From: Rickettsia typhi
Lineage (GTDB): Bacteria; Pseudomonadota; Alphaproteobacteria; Rickettsiales; Rickettsiaceae
DNA: 15,158 nucleotides
NCBI GenBank assembly: GCA_945878545.1
Contig: CAMCTQ010000016.1
Location: forward strand, 1-15,158
Direction: 5' to 3'
Below are positions 8,416 through 14,655 of this stretch, in pieces. The notes under the pieces were generated by a model. That model saw only the letters and a list, made by a program, of their open reading frames with translations. It was not told the DNA's origin and did not search any database. Made by a program: the position numbers and the translations under genes. The stretch's first letter is position 1. The number at the start of each line of letters is the position of its first letter.

Positions 8416-8931
8416 TTATAAACTTCTAAGTATATTTATTACTACACCCCAGACATGAATTTCTGAATTTTCTAACACTGGAATAGGATCAAAGTTTGGA
8501 TTTTCTGGAACTAAATAAGGTTTCTTGTTAATAAAATGAAGTCTTTTAACGGTTAGCATACCATCTAGGGCAACAATAATTATTTTGCCTTCAGTTGGAG
8601 GTATGCTACTATCAACAAGTAAAACATCACCTTCGTAAATTCCAGCATCAATCATTGATAAACCGGAAACTTTTACACAAAAAGTTGCCTGGGGGTTTTT
8701 AATTAAAAAATGATTCATATCAATCATATCTTCTATATGATCATCCGCAAAAGAGGGGCATCCGGCTTCCACTTTTGAACTAAAAAATGGTATTTTATAT
8801 CCACCATTAATAGAGTAATTTCTTACATCTTCTATCAAATATTCTGGTACTCTAATAGCCTTTGTGCTTGTACCATATTTACCCTGACCCTTTGGCCTTC
8901 CGGCGTTAACTCTTTTGCCACCGTGTTTCAT
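8416..8931 (-). CDS. UmuD/LexA-like S24 self-cleaving protein with extended N-terminus
   Basis: The C-terminal two thirds is a S24/UmuD' fold. There is an Ala56-Gly57 self-cleavage site in KVEAGCPSFADDHIE, nucleophile Ser92 in VSGLSMIDAGIYEGD, and general base Lys129 in GMLTVKRL. The Gly-to-Ser (35) and Ser-to-Lys (37) spacings equal those of E. coli UmuD (G25, S60, K97). In the SOS response such proteins are cut on RecA filaments and, as UmuD', activate the UmuC polymerase. No umuC is present in the window. At 171 residues it is about 30 longer than E. coli UmuD; the extra N-terminus has GGKRVNAGRPKGQGK, a basic AT-hook-like stretch, then TKAIRVPEYLIEDV, which could be a small DNA-binding element. 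It could therefore be a polymerase subunit or a self-cleaving repressor. GAGAG eight bases upstream supports the start. No GTTC-N7-GTTC SOS box was seen upstream. Confidence 0.85.
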   Translation of the reverse strand: MKHGGKRVNAGRPKGQGKYGTSTKAIRVPEYLIEDVRNYSINGGYKIPFFSSKVEAGCPSFADDHIEDMIDMNHFLIKNPQATFCVKVSGLSMIDAGIYEGDVLLVDSSIPPTEGKIIIVALDGMLTVKRLHFINKKPYLVPENPNFDPIPVLENSEIHVWGVVINILRSL

Positions 8932-8963
8932 TTGTATGACTCTCTTGAAATATGTACATTTAT

Positions 8964-8969
8964 TTTATA
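8964..8969 (-). promoter_or_regulatory. Possible -10 element for the UmuD-like gene
   Basis: TATAAA on the minus strand, within TTATAAAAT, lies about 33 bases before the UmuD-like start codon. A TTTTTC or TTCTTA upstream could serve as a weak -35. The palindrome ATGTACAT at 8952-8959 lies just downstream, where an operator could sit. This is a weak call in very AT-rich DNA. Confidence 0.25.
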
Positions 8970-9028
8970 ACACATTTTTATGGTAAGAAAAAGAACTTTT
9001 TTTAAAGTTTTTTAGTATTGTTAAATGA

Positions 9029-9134
9029 TATAGTATTTCTTAGGACTTTAGCGCTAGGCATAACGCTCGAAGCCTATAAGAATAGGTGAGAGCAAGTTAT
9101 AAACGCTACCAGAGTTCTAAGAGCAAGTACTATA
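9029..9134. repeat. Long imperfect palindrome / potential structured RNA of about 106 nt
   Basis: The segment folds back on itself along its whole length. From outside in: TATAGTA (9029-9035) pairs with TACTATA (9128-9134). TTT (9036-9038) pairs with GAA (9125-9127, one wobble). CTTAGGACT (9039-9047) pairs with AGTTCTAAG (9113-9121, one wobble). TAGCG (9049-9053) pairs with CGCTA (9104-9108). ATAAC (9060-9064) pairs with GTTAT (9096-9100). GCTC (9065-9068) pairs with GAGC (9090-9093). GCCTAT (9072-9077) pairs with ATAGGT (9082-9087), closing a 4-nt loop. That is roughly 39 pairs in 106 nt with small bulges. It could be a non-coding RNA, a MITE-like or Rickettsia-palindromic-element-like repeat, or a processing hairpin. 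The universally conserved SRP RNA tip was not seen, so 4.5S RNA is unlikely. Confidence 0.65.
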
Positions 9135-9145
9135 ATTAGAATATG

Positions 9146-9209
9146 GTGACTACAAGTAGGACACTTGAAAATTATGTTACTAAATATAATTCAAAGTAAG
9201 TGACTACAA
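9146..9209. repeat. 10-bp direct repeat at the gltA 3' end
   Basis: GTGACTACAA occurs at 9146-9155 and again at 9200-9209, where the second copy covers the gltA stop codon. The 44 bases between are AT-rich and non-coding. It may be a remnant of a small duplication or insertion; no transposon feature accompanies it. Confidence 0.4.
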
Positions 9210-10478
9210 CGTTCTTTTTACATGGCCAGTATATAGCTGACGTGGTCTTGTAATTTTAAACTCTGGATCCTCCCACATTTCCTTCCATTGAGAAATCCAG
9301 CCAGCGGTTCTGGCTACTGCAAATAACACCGTGAACATAGAAGGTGGTATACCCATAGCTTTATATATAATACCTGAATAAAAATCGACATTTGGATATA
9401 GTTTTCTTTCAATAAAATATTCATCACTAAGAGCTATTTTCTCGAGCTCCATAGCTATTTCAAGCATCGGATTCCCTTTGGACTGCCCTAATTCTTCAAG
9501 AACTTCTTTACACGTCTCTCTAAGAACAGCTGCTCTTGGATCATAATTCTTATATACTCTATGGCCAAAACCCATAAGACGGAAACTGTCATTTTTATCT
9601 TTTGCGCGCTTGATATAAGTTGGAATATGGTCAATCGAGCCTATTTCTTCTAACATATTAATTACCGCTTCATTGGCGCCACCATGAGCTGGTCCCCAAA
9701 GAGATGCTATGCCTGCACTAACAGCAGCAAATGGATTTGGCCCAGAGGATCCAGCAGTACGAACTGTTGATGTTGAAGCATTTTGCTCGTGATCTGCATG
9801 TAAAATAAAAATTTTATCCAGAGCCTTCACAAGTACTGGGTTTGCTTTATATTTTTTACTTGGTGAGGCAAACATCATATGAAGAAAATTTTCAGTAAAA
9901 GATAGTTCATCCAAGGGGTATACAAAAGCTTGACCAAGTGAATATTTATAAGTCATCGCTGCAATTGTTGGCATTTTAGCAATCATTCTAAGAGCAGCTA
10001 ATTCTCGTCCCTCTGGAGAGTTCATATCAATAGTATCATGATAAAAAGCTGAAAGCGATCCAACTACTGATAGTATTACAGCCATTGGATGTGCCGAATG
10101 ACGGAATGCACCAAAAATATTTCGTGTCTGCTCATTAACAAGGGAGTGATAAGCAATACTCTCAGTAAAATCTTTGTACTCTGATTTGCTAGGTAATTCG
10201 CTATTAAGTAAAAGATACGACACTTCAAGGAAATCCTTATTTTCTGCAAGTTCTTTTATATCATACCCTCTGTGTCTTAGCACCCCATTATCACCGTCGA
10301 TATAAGTGATAGAGGATGTGCACGATGCTGTAGACATAAAACCAGGATCATATGTAAAGTAACCGGTCTGGCTATATAATTTTGTAACATCTATGACATC
10401 TTGACCGATTGAAGCTTTCTTGATTGGTAATTTATAAATTTTATCTTTAATTTTAAGCTCTGCAAATTCTTCACCCAT
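9204..10478 (-). CDS. gltA: Citrate synthase (type II)
   Basis: Citrate synthase condenses acetyl-CoA with oxaloacetate at the entry to the TCA cycle. The 424-residue product is colinear with Gram-negative type II enzymes. The catalytic residues are in place: His265 in [12 protein letters not shown], His306 in [13 protein letters not shown] and Asp365 in [10 protein letters not shown]; the substrate-binding [10 protein letters not shown] segment is also present. The sequence is strikingly like Rickettsia GltA from start to near the end, including [13 protein letters not shown] and [18 protein letters not shown]. It ends a few residues earlier than the Rickettsia protein as I remember it (TGHVKRTL). 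AGAGGTG four bases before the ATG is a good ribosome site. It is preceded by a promoter candidate and by the uracil-DNA glycosylase gene on the same strand. Confidence 0.97.
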   Translation of the reverse strand: MGEEFAELKIKDKIYKLPIKKASIGQDVIDVTKLYSQTGYFTYDPGFMSTASCTSSITYIDGDNGVLRHRGYDIKELAENKDFLEVSYLLLNSELPSKSEYKDFTESIAYHSLVNEQTRNIFGAFRHSAHPMAVILSVVGSLSAFYHDTIDMNSPEGRELAALRMIAKMPTIAAMTYKYSLGQAFVYPLDELSFTENFLHMMFASPSKKYKANPVLVKALDKIFILHADHEQNASTSTVRTAGSSGPNPFAAVSAGIASLWGPAHGGANEAVINMLEEIGSIDHIPTYIKRAKDKNDSFRLMGFGHRVYKNYDPRAAVLRETCKEVLEELGQSKGNPMLEIAMELEKIALSDEYFIERKLYPNVDFYSGIIYKAMGIPPSMFTVLFAVARTAGWISQWKEMWEDPEFKITRPRQLYTGHVKRTL

Positions 10479-10524
10479 TCTACACCTCTTAATTTTATTT
10501 GCCTGAAATTCACCATAACGTTTG

Positions 10525-10554
10525 ATTGTAGTTTATTGTAAGAAAGGTTTGCAA
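10525..10554 (-). promoter_or_regulatory. Candidate sigma-70 promoter for gltA
   Basis: On the minus strand TTGCAA (10554-10549) and TACAAT (10530-10525) are separated by 18 bases, about 47 bases before the gltA ATG. An 8-bp inverted repeat, TTTGATTG (10521-10528) and CAATCAAA (10552-10559), brackets the element and could be an operator, although an inverted repeat of this size and spacing is expected by chance. Confidence 0.45.
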
Positions 10555-10568
10555 TCAAAACAATTACC

Positions 10569-11444
10569 TTAAAGATTTTCTTCTATAAATTGTTGTATCT
10601 TTATTAAATCGAACCAAGTATCTTTTTTCTTACCTGGTTGACGAAGAAGATAAGCAGGATGAAAAATTGCCATAGTGTTAATAGGTTTTAGCAAATATTC
10701 ATTTTGGTAGAAATGGTTAACACTTCTAGCTGTATTAATACTGATTTTTTCACCAAGTAATCCAGTCACAGCCGTGCTACCAACACAAACTATTAGCTTA
10801 GGGTTTATAAGAGAGATATGTTTTTCTAAAAACGGCCGGCATATATCTATTTCTTGTTTCGTAGGTCTCCGATTTGCTGGTGGTCTCCAAAAAACCGTAT
10901 TAGTTATATATATATTTTCTTTTCTTGATAGCTTGATGGTGGAAAGCATTGTATCAAGTAACATCCCACTTTCACCGCAAAATGGTACACCAATCTCGTC
11001 TTCTTTCGCTCCTGGAGCCTCGCCAATCAACATGATTTTTGCTTTTGGATTACCATCCGCAAATACGGTATTCATGGCAAAATCTTTCAAATCACAACCA
11101 TTAAAATCTATTATTATTTCTTTTAATTTATCTAGCGAATCAGCTGCATCTGCTAATTTTCTTGAATCTTGAATATCGGAGCTATATGTAACGTTGTGAC
11201 GAGAGGACTCCAAAGAAGTGTAACTACTCAATTCTTTGGTTCTTTTTTCTCGAACGTTATTGCCAGTTAACTCTTTTTCACTCAGATTATTCTGATTCAC
11301 AAAGCTTTCCCCTTTATGGATTGTCTCTACGCCATAATTTTCAATCCAAGAAATATTACTATCTTTTTTTTCAGAAAAATAATATTCTATGCCAATTGAT
11401 TTAAGCCATTTTAAATATTCTAATTTTTGAGCTATCTTGTTCAT
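10569..11444 (-). CDS. Uracil-DNA glycosylase, family 4-like
   Basis: This enzyme removes uracil from DNA at the start of base-excision repair. The 291-residue product carries GEAPGAKEDEIG (141-152) with PFCGESG, the water-activating and uracil-binding loop of the family-4/5 glycosylases. It also has ITNTVFWRPPANRRPT (180-195) and the DNA-intercalating HPAYLLRQP (262-270). Family 4 enzymes usually hold a [4Fe-4S] cluster. Here the N-terminal CxxC is reduced to one Cys (117, in NGCDLK), with others at 202 and 220, so a cluster is uncertain; the NGCxLK form is, as I recall, usual in alphaproteobacteria. Residues 1-110 form a low-complexity, mostly polar extension before the catalytic domain. 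The gene is divergent from rluD and lies upstream of gltA with 90 bases between. Confidence 0.88.
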   Translation of the reverse strand: MNKIAQKLEYLKWLKSIGIEYYFSEKKDSNISWIENYGVETIHKGESFVNQNNLSEKELTGNNVREKRTKELSSYTSLESSRHNVTYSSDIQDSRKLADAADSLDKLKEIIIDFNGCDLKDFAMNTVFADGNPKAKIMLIGEAPGAKEDEIGVPFCGESGMLLDTMLSTIKLSRKENIYITNTVFWRPPANRRPTKQEIDICRPFLEKHISLINPKLIVCVGSTAVTGLLGEKISINTARSVNHFYQNEYLLKPINTMAIFHPAYLLRQPGKKKDTWFDLIKIQQFIEENL

Positions 11445-11462
11445 AAAACGTTTTATTTACAA

Positions 11463-11489
11463 ATTATAAGGTTTTTATTCGCAAATCAA
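11463..11489 (-). promoter_or_regulatory. Candidate promoter for the uracil-DNA glycosylase gene
   Basis: On the minus strand a perfect TATAAT (11468-11463) lies 18 bases before the start codon, with TTGATT (11489-11484) fifteen bases further upstream. The spacer is shorter than the usual 16-18, so the -10 is the stronger half of this call. Confidence 0.4.
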
Positions 11490-11512
11490 CATTAATTGTT
11501 CCATCTATAAAT

Positions 11513-12475
11513 ATGCCCAGATACAACTTCAGTATACCAGAAAATTTACATGGTCAGAGAATAGACAAAGCTCTTTCTTTATCATGCCATGGAATCTCAA
11601 GAAGCCAGATTCAGAAAGCGATCAAAAATCACAAACTTGTATTGAATGGCGAGATTATTTTGAGTTTATCTCTACGCGTCAAGACAGATGATAAAATAGA
11701 TCTGCTCATTGAAGAAGAAGAGGCGCAAACTGAAATAACACCAACGAACATACCACTTGATATTATTTATGAAGATGATGATTTAATTGTATTAAATAAA
11801 TCATCATCTATGACAGTTCATCCAGGTGCTGGTAACTATAAAGATACATTAGTTAATGCTTTGCTTCATCACACTGATAAGCTATCTGATGAAGGAGGTG
11901 ACATCAGACCAGGTATTGTTCATAGGCTAGATAAAAACACTTCAGGATTAATGGTTATTGCAAAAAATAATACAGCACACCGTGCACTTGCATCACAAAT
12001 AGAATCAAGAACTCTTCAACGAAAATATAAAGCCTTAGTCTGGGGCATAATTAGACCTCAAGAAGGCACTATAAATCAGCAAATGGCCAGAAGCAAGCTA
12101 GATCGAAAAAAAATGACAACAGTTAAATCTGGTGGGAAAGCTGCAGTTACCCGTTATAAAACATTAGAGATTTTTAAAAGCGGTATGTTCAGTTTGGTCG
12201 AATGCAAGCTTGAAACTGGCAGAACTCACCAAATCCGCGTTCATTTAAGTCATATTGGTCATTCTATTTTGGGAGATCAAACTTACGGAAACAACAAAAG
12301 AAAAATTGTTGTTTGCCCAGAATTTCTGAGAACAAGACTTATGGGATTTGATCATCAAGCTTTGCATTCTTTTTACATCAGCTTTACTCACCCTATTTCT
12401 GGCGCATTTATGGAATTTGAGAAGGAATTACCAATTGATTACAACGAACTTATTACATTTCTAAAGACAAGTTAG
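11513..12475 (+). CDS. rluD: 23S rRNA pseudouridine synthase, RluD type
   Basis: RluD makes pseudouridines 1911, 1915 and 1917 in helix 69 of 23S rRNA. The 320-residue product has an N-terminal S4 RNA-binding domain (residues 13-75, with QRIDKALS and SRSQIQKAI) and a catalytic domain with the invariant GIVHRLDKNTSGLMV, where Asp140 is the catalytic residue. It continues with RTLQRKYKALVWG and LETGRTHQIRVHLSHIGH. The overall length and S4 fusion fit RluD or RluC; the spacing and VHPGAGN segment favour RluD. The start ATG has no visible Shine-Dalgarno but matches the expected family N-terminus. It lies alone between the divergent glycosylase gene and a new promoter that begins immediately after its stop codon. 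Confidence 0.88.
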   Translation: MPRYNFSIPENLHGQRIDKALSLSCHGISRSQIQKAIKNHKLVLNGEIILSLSLRVKTDDKIDLLIEEEEAQTEITPTNIPLDIIYEDDDLIVLNKSSSMTVHPGAGNYKDTLVNALLHHTDKLSDEGGDIRPGIVHRLDKNTSGLMVIAKNNTAHRALASQIESRTLQRKYKALVWGIIRPQEGTINQQMARSKLDRKKMTTVKSGGKAAVTRYKTLEIFKSGMFSLVECKLETGRTHQIRVHLSHIGHSILGDQTYGNNKRKIVVCPEFLRTRLMGFDHQALHSFYISFTHPISGAFMEFEKELPIDYNELITFLKTS

Positions 12476-12504
12476 TTGACTTTTAAGAGTTTTAAAAATA
12501 GAGT
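12476..12504 (+). promoter_or_regulatory. Candidate sigma-70 promoter for the binding protein-flavin reductase-dapB operon
   Basis: TTGACT (12476-12481) begins right after the rluD stop and is followed, after exactly 17 bases, by TAGAGT (12499-12504). A transcript from here would start near 12511, which leaves almost no leader for a TTG start at 12519 but room for a GTG start at 12537. Confidence 0.5.
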
Positions 12505-12536
12505 CTTAATCTAAAAGTTTGAAAATCGGAATTTTT

Positions 12537-13289
12537 GTGTTCAAAATAAAAAAAATAAACATTTTATTATTGGTTTTAATATCATTTTTGTTATCAGCCT
12601 GTTTTGATGATAAGGATGAGAATCTTTGGGTTGTTGGTACTAGCGCTGATAATCCACCTTATGAATTTATGCAAAATGGTGAAATAGTAGGGTTTGATAT
12701 TGATTTTATTACCGAAATTGGCAAACATTTAGGTAAAAGAGTGGAATTTAAAAATATGGAATTCCATACTTTACTTGCTGCTCTCTCTAGTAACGGTGTT
12801 GACTTAGTTGTGGCCGGTTTGTCTGTAACACAGGAACGTATGCTAAGAGTTGATTTTTCTGCCCCTTACACTTCTTCAAAAATTGCAATTTTATACAGAG
12901 GAGAGGATAAATTTAATAACCCTAAAGACCTCAAAGATAAAAAAGTAGGAGCACAGCTTGGCACAATATGGGGACTCATTGCTCATGACTTAGCTGTGAC
13001 TAATGGATTTAGTATCATTTCTTTATCTAGTAATTTAATGCTCATAGAAGAATTGAAATCTAAACGTATTGATGCAGTGGTGCTTGAAGATACTCAAGCT
13101 GAGAAATTTATCGAGATTTATCCAAATATGTCTAGATTTGTTGAGGACAATTTAGGCTCTTCATTCGCTATTGCAATGCCTAAGAATTTTGCAAGTAAAA
13201 AAAATATAGATCATGCGATTAAAGCTCTCAGAAGCAATGGCACAACCCAGACCTTGGCTAAAAAATGGGGGTTAGTGGGTGCAAAATGA
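12537..13289 (+). CDS. Amino-acid ABC transporter substrate-binding lipoprotein (SBP_bac_3 family)
   Basis: This is a periplasmic binding protein of the polar amino acid family. A lipoprotein signal ends in LLSAC, a clean lipobox, so it should be anchored by its cysteine. The mature part has TSADNPPYEFMQNGEIVGFDIDF, here split as TSADNPPYEF and GFDIDF, then AGLSVTQERMLRVDFSAPY, whose Arg typically grips the ligand carboxylate, and VGAQLGTIWG with LEDTQAEKF late in lobe 2. The frame is open to TTG at 12519 (256 residues). I prefer GTG at 12537 (250 residues) because GGA lies six bases upstream and the promoter leaves little leader for the TTG. No permease or ATPase gene is adjacent. The 3' end overlaps the flavin reductase by 11 bases. 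The ligand is unknown. Confidence 0.85.
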   Translation: MFKIKKINILLLVLISFLLSACFDDKDENLWVVGTSADNPPYEFMQNGEIVGFDIDFITEIGKHLGKRVEFKNMEFHTLLAALSSNGVDLVVAGLSVTQERMLRVDFSAPYTSSKIAILYRGEDKFNNPKDLKDKKVGAQLGTIWGLIAHDLAVTNGFSIISLSSNLMLIEELKSKRIDAVVLEDTQAEKFIEIYPNMSRFVEDNLGSSFAIAMPKNFASKKNIDHAIKALRSNGTTQTLAKKWGLVGAK

Positions 13290-13755
13290 AGAATTTAAAG
13301 CCGCTGTTGGAAAATATCCAACTGGTATAACTATTGTATCTACCAAATATAATAATAGATTTTATGGGTTCACAGCTAATTCATTTACTTCAGTTTCCTT
13401 AAAACCAGCTTTAATTTCTTTTTGTTTAAACACAACAGCTGGTAGTTTCGATGCCTTTTTCAATGCAAAACATTTTGCAGTGAATATTTTATCATATGAT
13501 CAGGCTGATGTAGCTGTTCGTTTTGCTTCTTCCAATACTAATAAATTTCAAAATATTGGTTTTACAGAAAATAGTTTTGGTATACCTCTTATTAATAATG
13601 TTTTAAGTTCTATAGAATGTGAGGGATATAAACAAATAGAGTGCGGAGATCATTACATTTTTATAGGCAAAGCTTTAAAAGTAACAATCAATAGTGATCT
13701 AAGTAATAAAGCTCCGCTTATTTATTATGGAAAGTCTTATAAGGAACTAAAATGA
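13279..13755 (+). CDS. Flavin reductase family protein (FMN-binding split barrel)
   Basis: The 158-residue protein matches the flavin reductase-like family, which reduces FMN or FAD with NAD(P)H or binds flavin for a partner oxygenase. KYPTGITIVSTK near the N-terminus, GFTANSFTSVSLKPALISF (about 30-48) for the flavin site, FAVNILSYDQ and the late ECGDHYIFIGKAL with GDH at 123-125 are all typical. The start is GTG, inside the end of the previous gene, with GGGGG eight bases upstream; no in-frame ATG lies nearby. Its stop overlaps the dapB start as ATGA, so the three genes are translationally coupled. No partner monooxygenase is visible, so its cellular substrate remains open. Confidence 0.88.
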   Translation: MQNEEFKAAVGKYPTGITIVSTKYNNRFYGFTANSFTSVSLKPALISFCLNTTAGSFDAFFNAKHFAVNILSYDQADVAVRFASSNTNKFQNIGFTENSFGIPLINNVLSSIECEGYKQIECGDHYIFIGKALKVTINSDLSNKAPLIYYGKSYKELK

Positions 13756-14495
13756 CTATTAATATAGGTTTGCATGGATCTTCGGGAAGAATGGGAGTTG
13801 CTGTTACAGAAGCGATCTCAAGACAGAATGATAAATTTTCATTGGTTACAAAATTTACAGGAGCTGAAAATATTGATCAATTGCTAGATTTTTGCTTAGG
13901 TGCTGATGTAATAATTGATTTTTCAGTTGCTGATGCTTTAGAAAATCTTCTTGAAACAGCAACTAAAACTAATAGAAAGATAGTTATAGGTACTACTGGG
14001 CTATCTAATGTTCATATTCAAGCAATGAAAAAAGCTGCCCAGTCTATTGCAATATTATACGCCCCAAATACTAGTATTGGTGCAAACCTAGTCATAGAAA
14101 TAGCTGGAAAAATGTCTAAGATTTTAGATAATTACGATGTGGAAATTATTGATATACACCACAGATACAAGAAAGATGCTCCATCTGGAACCGCTCTTGC
14201 GATTGGTCAGAACATAGCAGTAAATAGGAAACAAAAATTTGAGGATGTTGCTGTTTTTGATAGAGCCAATAGAGGAGTCAGACAAAAAGATGATATAGGT
14301 TTCTCCTCTTTAAGATCTGGTGACATTTGCGGGGAACACGAAGTTATGTTCGCAGGAACCGGCGAAGTCATAACTATAGGTTCAAAAGCTTTTACTAGAG
14401 ATGTGTTTGCAGATGGAGCATTATTTGCCGCCAAATGGTTGCATTCCACGATTGCACCAGGGCTTTACTCCATGCAAGACGTATTAAAGATTTAA
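13752..14495 (+). CDS. dapB: 4-hydroxy-tetrahydrodipicolinate reductase (DapB)
   Basis: DapB reduces the dapA product with NAD(P)H on the route to meso-diaminopimelate and lysine. The 247-residue product has the dinucleotide-binding start INIGLHGSSGRMG (residues 3-15) and GTTGL at 80-84. The catalytic IHHRYKKDAPSGTA has His136, His137 and Lys140, equivalent to His159, His160 and Lys163 of E. coli. FAGTGEVITIGSKAF and the C-terminal APGLYSMQDVL are family hallmarks. AAGGA lies six bases before the ATG, within the end of the flavin reductase gene, and the four-base overlap shows coupling. The length is slightly shorter than in E. coli. Retention of this gene implies that the cell makes its own diaminopimelate, hence probably peptidoglycan. 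Confidence 0.96.
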   Translation: MTINIGLHGSSGRMGVAVTEAISRQNDKFSLVTKFTGAENIDQLLDFCLGADVIIDFSVADALENLLETATKTNRKIVIGTTGLSNVHIQAMKKAAQSIAILYAPNTSIGANLVIEIAGKMSKILDNYDVEIIDIHHRYKKDAPSGTALAIGQNIAVNRKQKFEDVAVFDRANRGVRQKDDIGFSSLRSGDICGEHEVMFAGTGEVITIGSKAFTRDVFADGALFAAKWLHSTIAPGLYSMQDVLKI

Positions 14496-14595
14496 TCTGT
14501 AGCTTTGACAGATGAATTGTGCATAACCCAAAAATAGGACTAAGATCTCTTTCTTAAACGCACAAGTACATTTTTAATCTAGGCTGCTATAGACC

Positions 14596-14636
14596 ATAAA
14601 AAAGACCAAATGCTACAGCATCCAGTCTTTTTTTAT
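14596..14636. terminator. Bidirectional Rho-independent terminator
   Basis: ATAAAAAAGAC (14596-14606) pairs with GTCTTTTTTTAT (14625-14636, one bulged T). Inside it ATGCT (14610-14614) pairs with AGCAT (14617-14621). A T-run follows the stem on both strands. It sits between the convergent dapB and the gene at 14656, so it can end both transcripts. The 100 bases between dapB and this hairpin hold nothing else convincing. Confidence 0.85.
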
Positions 14637-14655
14637 GAAACCTTAAGAATTTGTA

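Larger units (their letters stand above)
8932..9203. other. 272-bp intergenic region between gltA and the UmuD-like gene
   Basis: From left to right it holds the leader of the UmuD-like gene, including ATGTACAT (8952-8959, a small palindrome) and a minus-strand -10-like TATAAA at 8969-8964. Next comes an AT-rich inverted repeat AACTTT/AAAGTT (8994-9009) flanked by T and A runs, a weak terminator candidate on either strand. Then follow the long palindrome at 9029-9134 and a direct repeat near the gltA stop. No convincing gene was found; the two peptides of 18-19 codons present lack ribosome sites. Confidence 0.6.

Noticed and set aside
9002..9061. 19-codon minus-strand frame inside the palindrome
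   Set aside because: Short, without Shine-Dalgarno, and its sequence is accounted for by the palindrome arm.
9029..9134. 4.5S signal-recognition-particle RNA
   Set aside because: The hairpin size fits, but the conserved GGAAG/AGCAG-type apical domain was not seen on either strand.
9143..9199. 18-codon plus-strand frame after the palindrome
   Set aside because: No ribosome site, no recognisable sequence and very short; it lies in a repeat-containing gap.
10521..10559. Inverted repeat TTTGATTG/CAATCAAA around the gltA promoter as an operator
   Set aside because: Eight-base arms at such spacing are common by chance in AT-rich DNA; kept only as a remark on the promoter entry.
10774..11172. 132-codon plus-strand frame opposite the uracil-DNA glycosylase gene
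   Set aside because: It lies entirely within the conserved glycosylase coding region and shows no recognisable protein features.
11443..11456. Perfect 14-bp palindrome ATAAAACGTTTTAT over the start of the uracil-DNA glycosylase gene
   Set aside because: With about one third G+C, one or two perfect 14-bp palindromes are expected by chance in a window of this size, and no second copy was seen near other genes.
14207..14449. 80-codon minus-strand frame opposite dapB
   Set aside because: Shadow of dapB, whose catalytic and C-terminal motifs lie in the same stretch.
14495..14513. Hairpin ATCTGT/ACAGAT right after the dapB stop as a terminator
   Set aside because: Only six pairs and no following T-run; the strong terminator at 14596-14636 serves better.
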